64,000 nucleotides of DNA from Rossellomorea marisflavi. Lineage in GTDB: Bacteria; Bacillota; Bacilli; Bacillales; Bacillaceae_B. Positions within the stretch are counted from its first letter, which is position 1. Each line of letters opens with the position of its first letter. The stretch covers positions 583,435 through 647,434 of the forward strand of contig NZ_LGUE01000001.1 of the NCBI RefSeq assembly GCF_001274775.1, read 5' to 3'. The notes beneath the pieces were generated by a model, which saw only the letters and a program-made list of their open reading frames with translations, was not told where the DNA came from and searched no databases. Shown one piece after another: positions 61,944 to 64,000 of the stretch. The position numbers were made by a program, and so were the translations under genes.

Positions 61944-61961
61944 AAAGAAGGAGATGATGGA

Positions 61962-62333
61962 ATGATCCGTGGAATCAGGGGAGCAACCACTGCGGCATCT
62001 AACAAGGAACAGGAAGTCCTCCTATCAACCAAGCAATTACTGGACGAAATGATCCTACATAATCGTATCATGCCTGAAAGGATCGCTTCTGTGTTCATTT
62101 CAGGAACCAATGACATTGGAAGCGTCTTTCCTGCAAAAGCACTTCGGCAGCTGGAGGGCTGGACGTATGTACCCGTCATGTGCATGCAGGAGCTGGATGT
62201 GGAAGGCGGGCTGCCGCTATGCATACGTGTGATGATCCACTACAACACGGATGAGCCGCAGGAAGAAATCCAGCATATTTATAAGAACGAAGCCATCCGA
62301 TTACGGCCGGATCTCGGAACGAAAGGAAGTTAA
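61962..62333 (+). CDS. aroH: Chorismate mutase, AroH type
   Basis: Monofunctional trimeric chorismate mutase of 123 residues that makes prephenate. MIRGIRGATTAASN carries the active-site arginine, and FISGTNDIGSVFPAKALRQL and LPLCIRVMIHYNTD follow, as in B. subtilis AroH. The ATG at 61962 lies after AAGGAGATGATGG. In B. subtilis the trpEDCFBA genes come next; here hisC follows after two bases. Confidence 0.96.
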   Translation: MIRGIRGATTAASNKEQEVLLSTKQLLDEMILHNRIMPERIASVFISGTNDIGSVFPAKALRQLEGWTYVPVMCMQELDVEGGLPLCIRVMIHYNTDEPQEEIQHIYKNEAIRLRPDLGTKGS

Positions 62334-62335
62334 TC

Positions 62336-63436
62336 ATGAAGTGGAAAACGCAAATTCATAACCTGAAATCATATCAACCTGGGAAAACGATGGACGACGT
62401 CAAAGAACAGTTCAACTTGGATAAAGTCGTCAAGCTTGCCTCGAATGAAAATCCATTCGGTTGCTCTCCGGCAGTGAAGGAATATCTCGCTGATCATGCT
62501 TTGTCCCATGCGATTTACCCCGATGGATACGCCAAAGAACTTCGTGAGGGAACCGCCCGTTTCCTTGGAGTCGAACCGGGTCAGCTTTTATTCGGGAACG
62601 GCTCTGATGAGGTGATCGAAATAATCGCCAGGGCTTTGCTGAGCAGTGAGACGAACACGGTGATGGCGGTGCCGACCTTCCCACAATACAAGCACAATGC
62701 ACTCGTCGAGGGAGCAGAAATCCGCGAGATTCCATTGAAGGGGGATGGCACCCACGATCTGGATGCTATGCTTTCCGCCATAGATGCAGACACATCTGTT
62801 GTGTGGCTGTGTTCGCCGAATAATCCTACAGGAGAGTATATCCGTAAAAGTGAGCTTGTCGCATTCCTTGATGCGGTACCTCAGCACGTGCTGGTGGTAC
62901 TGGATGAAGCGTATTATGAATATGTTGTGGCCGGTGACTATTACCAATCGATCGATCTTCTTCCGCATTACCCACAGCTGTTGATCACACGGACGTTCTC
63001 CAAGGCATACGGCCTCGCCGGATTCCGTGTCGGGTACGGTGTGGCGAGTACTGAGGTCATCGGCAAGCTTGAACCGATCAGGGAACCCTTCAATAATAAT
63101 GCCCTCGGTCAGGGTGCTGCCCTCGCGGCACTTGCGGATCAGGCGTTCATTGAAAAATGCAAGGAGGAAAACCGCAGGGGCCTCCAGCAATATTATGATT
63201 TCTGCGAAGAAAAGGGCCTGAAGTATTTTCCGTCCCAGGCTAATTTCATCCTGATCGATTTCGGCGTGAGCGGGGATGAAGTTTTCCAGTTCCTCATGAG
63301 CAAGGGCTACATCGTACGATCTGGGGAGGCTCTCGGGATCCCGAATACTGTGAGGGTGACAGTCGGTTCTGCTGAACAGAACGATGAAGTGATCTCCAGG
63401 ATGAAAGAATTCCTCGGGGCAAGATTGACACAATGA
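62336..63436 (+). CDS. hisC: Histidinol-phosphate/aromatic aminotransferase
   Basis: PLP-dependent class I/II aminotransferase of 366 residues used in both histidine and tyrosine/phenylalanine synthesis. SNENPFGCSPAVKEYL, LFGNGSDEVIEII, WLCSPNNPTGEYI, LDEAYYEY and the PLP lysine in TRTFSKAYGLAGFRVGYG are present. It follows aroH by two bases, so it is probably in the same transcript, with the AAGGAAGTTAATC segment as ribosome-binding site. A strong terminator separates it from tyrA. Confidence 0.96.
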   Translation: MKWKTQIHNLKSYQPGKTMDDVKEQFNLDKVVKLASNENPFGCSPAVKEYLADHALSHAIYPDGYAKELREGTARFLGVEPGQLLFGNGSDEVIEIIARALLSSETNTVMAVPTFPQYKHNALVEGAEIREIPLKGDGTHDLDAMLSAIDADTSVVWLCSPNNPTGEYIRKSELVAFLDAVPQHVLVVLDEAYYEYVVAGDYYQSIDLLPHYPQLLITRTFSKAYGLAGFRVGYGVASTEVIGKLEPIREPFNNNALGQGAALAALADQAFIEKCKEENRRGLQQYYDFCEEKGLKYFPSQANFILIDFGVSGDEVFQFLMSKGYIVRSGEALGIPNTVRVTVGSAEQNDEVISRMKEFLGARLTQ

Positions 63437-63445
63437 ATAGTGACC

Positions 63446-63476
63446 AGTCGGAAAGAATATTCTTTCCGACTTTTTT
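63446..63476 (+). terminator. Intrinsic terminator after hisC
   Basis: The perfect 26-base palindrome AGTCGGAAAGAAT plus its complement (63446-63471) is followed by a T-run. Confidence 0.92.
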
Positions 63477-63500
63477 CTAACAGGACGAGGTGGAAGGACC

Positions 63501-64000
63501 ATGAAAGGTAATGTAGTAGTGATCGGGCTTGGACTCATCGGGGGGTCACTTGCCCTGTGTATAAAGAATCAGCATCCAGAAGCAAGGGTTGCTGGGTTTG
63601 ACGTGCAGGAGAAGGAAATGAAGCTTGGACTCAGCCTCGGAATCATCGATCAGGCCGTCGACTCTTTGAAGGATGCAGTTGAATCAGCGGATCTGATCAT
63701 CATATCGACACCTGTCTTCCAGACGGAAAAACTTCTTGACGCATTCAGGGATTTCGATTTGAAACCGTCTGTCATCATTACCGATACAGGGAGCACAAAA
63801 GCACAAATCATGAAGAGGGCGGAGACGCTCCTTCCCGAAGAGTGGTGCTTCATAGGCGGACACCCCATGGCGGGCTCCCATAAAAGCGGCGTCACAGCTG
63901 CCAAGGACTTTCTATTTGAAAATGCCTTTTACATGCTCACTCCCGGTAAAGGACGTTCAAAAGAGAGGGTTGAGGAGCTGAAGCAGTGGCTCAGCGGGAC
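63501..64000 (+). CDS. tyrA: Prephenate dehydrogenase TyrA, 3'-truncated by window edge
   Basis: The first 166 codons of the NAD-dependent enzyme that turns prephenate into 4-hydroxyphenylpyruvate for tyrosine. The dinucleotide motif VVVIGLGLIGGSLAL, then TDTGSTKAQI and the catalytic histidine in FIGGHPMAGSHKSGV, are visible. The ATG at 63501 follows GAGGTGGAAGGA. The frame stays open to the end of the window. Confidence 0.95.
   Translation, partial: MKGNVVVIGLGLIGGSLALCIKNQHPEARVAGFDVQEKEMKLGLSLGIIDQAVDSLKDAVESADLIIISTPVFQTEKLLDAFRDFDLKPSVIITDTGSTKAQIMKRAETLLPEEWCFIGGHPMAGSHKSGVTAAKDFLFENAFYMLTPGKGRSKERVEELKQWLSG

Noticed and set aside
62588-63538. 316-codon minus-strand frame opposite hisC
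   Set aside because: Antisense shadow; it crosses the hisC terminator, which a real gene would be unlikely to contain.

Overview
The window is a stretch of chromosome from an endospore-forming member of the Bacillaceae. It is syntenic, almost gene for gene, with the Bacillus subtilis dacF-spoIIA to aro/his/tyr region. Protein similarity to B. subtilis is high but the sequence is clearly another species; the GC content, codon use and repeat families fit a Rossellomorea/Bacillus-like organism. That placement is inference, because no rRNA or other taxonomic marker is present. Both ends cut a gene: dacF at the left and tyrA at the right.

Layout. 1-5.8 kb: sporulation cluster dacF, spoIIAA-spoIIAB-sigF, then a shortened spoVA operon (AA, AB, AEA, AF) behind a sigma-G-type promoter. 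5.9-13.1 kb: lysA, an orphan ribT, a DUF309 gene, scpA-scpB (chromosome segregation), dacB-spmA-spmB (spore cortex, sigma-E-type promoter) and rluB. 13.4-21.3 kb: resABC (cytochrome c maturation), resDE (two-component system) and sigX-rsiX (ECF sigma factor and anti-sigma factor) behind a sigma-X-type autoregulatory promoter. 21.3-22.4 kb: a gene-free cluster of dispersed repeats. 22.5-33.9 kb: an M23/LysM protein, FMN riboswitch-ribU, fer, ypbB-recQ/recS-CPBP protease-ypbE, ypbF, cotJABC, a CBS-domain protein, a small membrane protein, ypbG, a MerR/B12-binding (LitR/CarH-like) regulator and a MecA-family adaptor. 34-41.9 kb: gudB, ypdA, a second copy of the dispersed repeat, an asparaginase, prsW, sleB-ypeB, a PilZ protein and ypfB. 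42-53.1 kb: cmk, plsC-like, rpsA-like, fni, ypzI, yphA-YIEGIA-capping protein, der-gpsA, yphE, yphF, spoIVA. 53.2-53.95 kb: an unexplained 765-base non-coding stretch. 54-64 kb: hbs, folE-mtrB, hepS-menG-hepT, ndk, cheR, aroF-aroB-aroH-hisC-tyrA.

How the genes work together. Several units serve sporulation and germination: sigF control, SpoVA, Spm/DacB, CotJ, SleB/YpeB, SpoIVA. Others are housekeeping: mevalonate-type isoprenoid isomerisation, menaquinone side chain and methylation, the shikimate/aromatic pathway, ribosome assembly by Der, and respiration through Res.

Departures from the B. subtilis layout are the most informative points. spoVAC-AD-AEB are missing from the spoVA operon, ribDEAH are missing beside ribT, and the trp genes are missing between aroH and hisC although mtrB (TRAP) is present. 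A LitR/CarH-type B12 photoreceptor gene is inserted between ypbG and the mecA paralogue, with CarH-like TnTACA repeats over its own promoter. A perfect cre (CcpA) site lies upstream of gudB. Two genes have their Shine-Dalgarno sequence inside a stable hairpin. Start codons were chosen by Shine-Dalgarno spacing and resemblance to remembered B. subtilis orthologues; no database search was possible.
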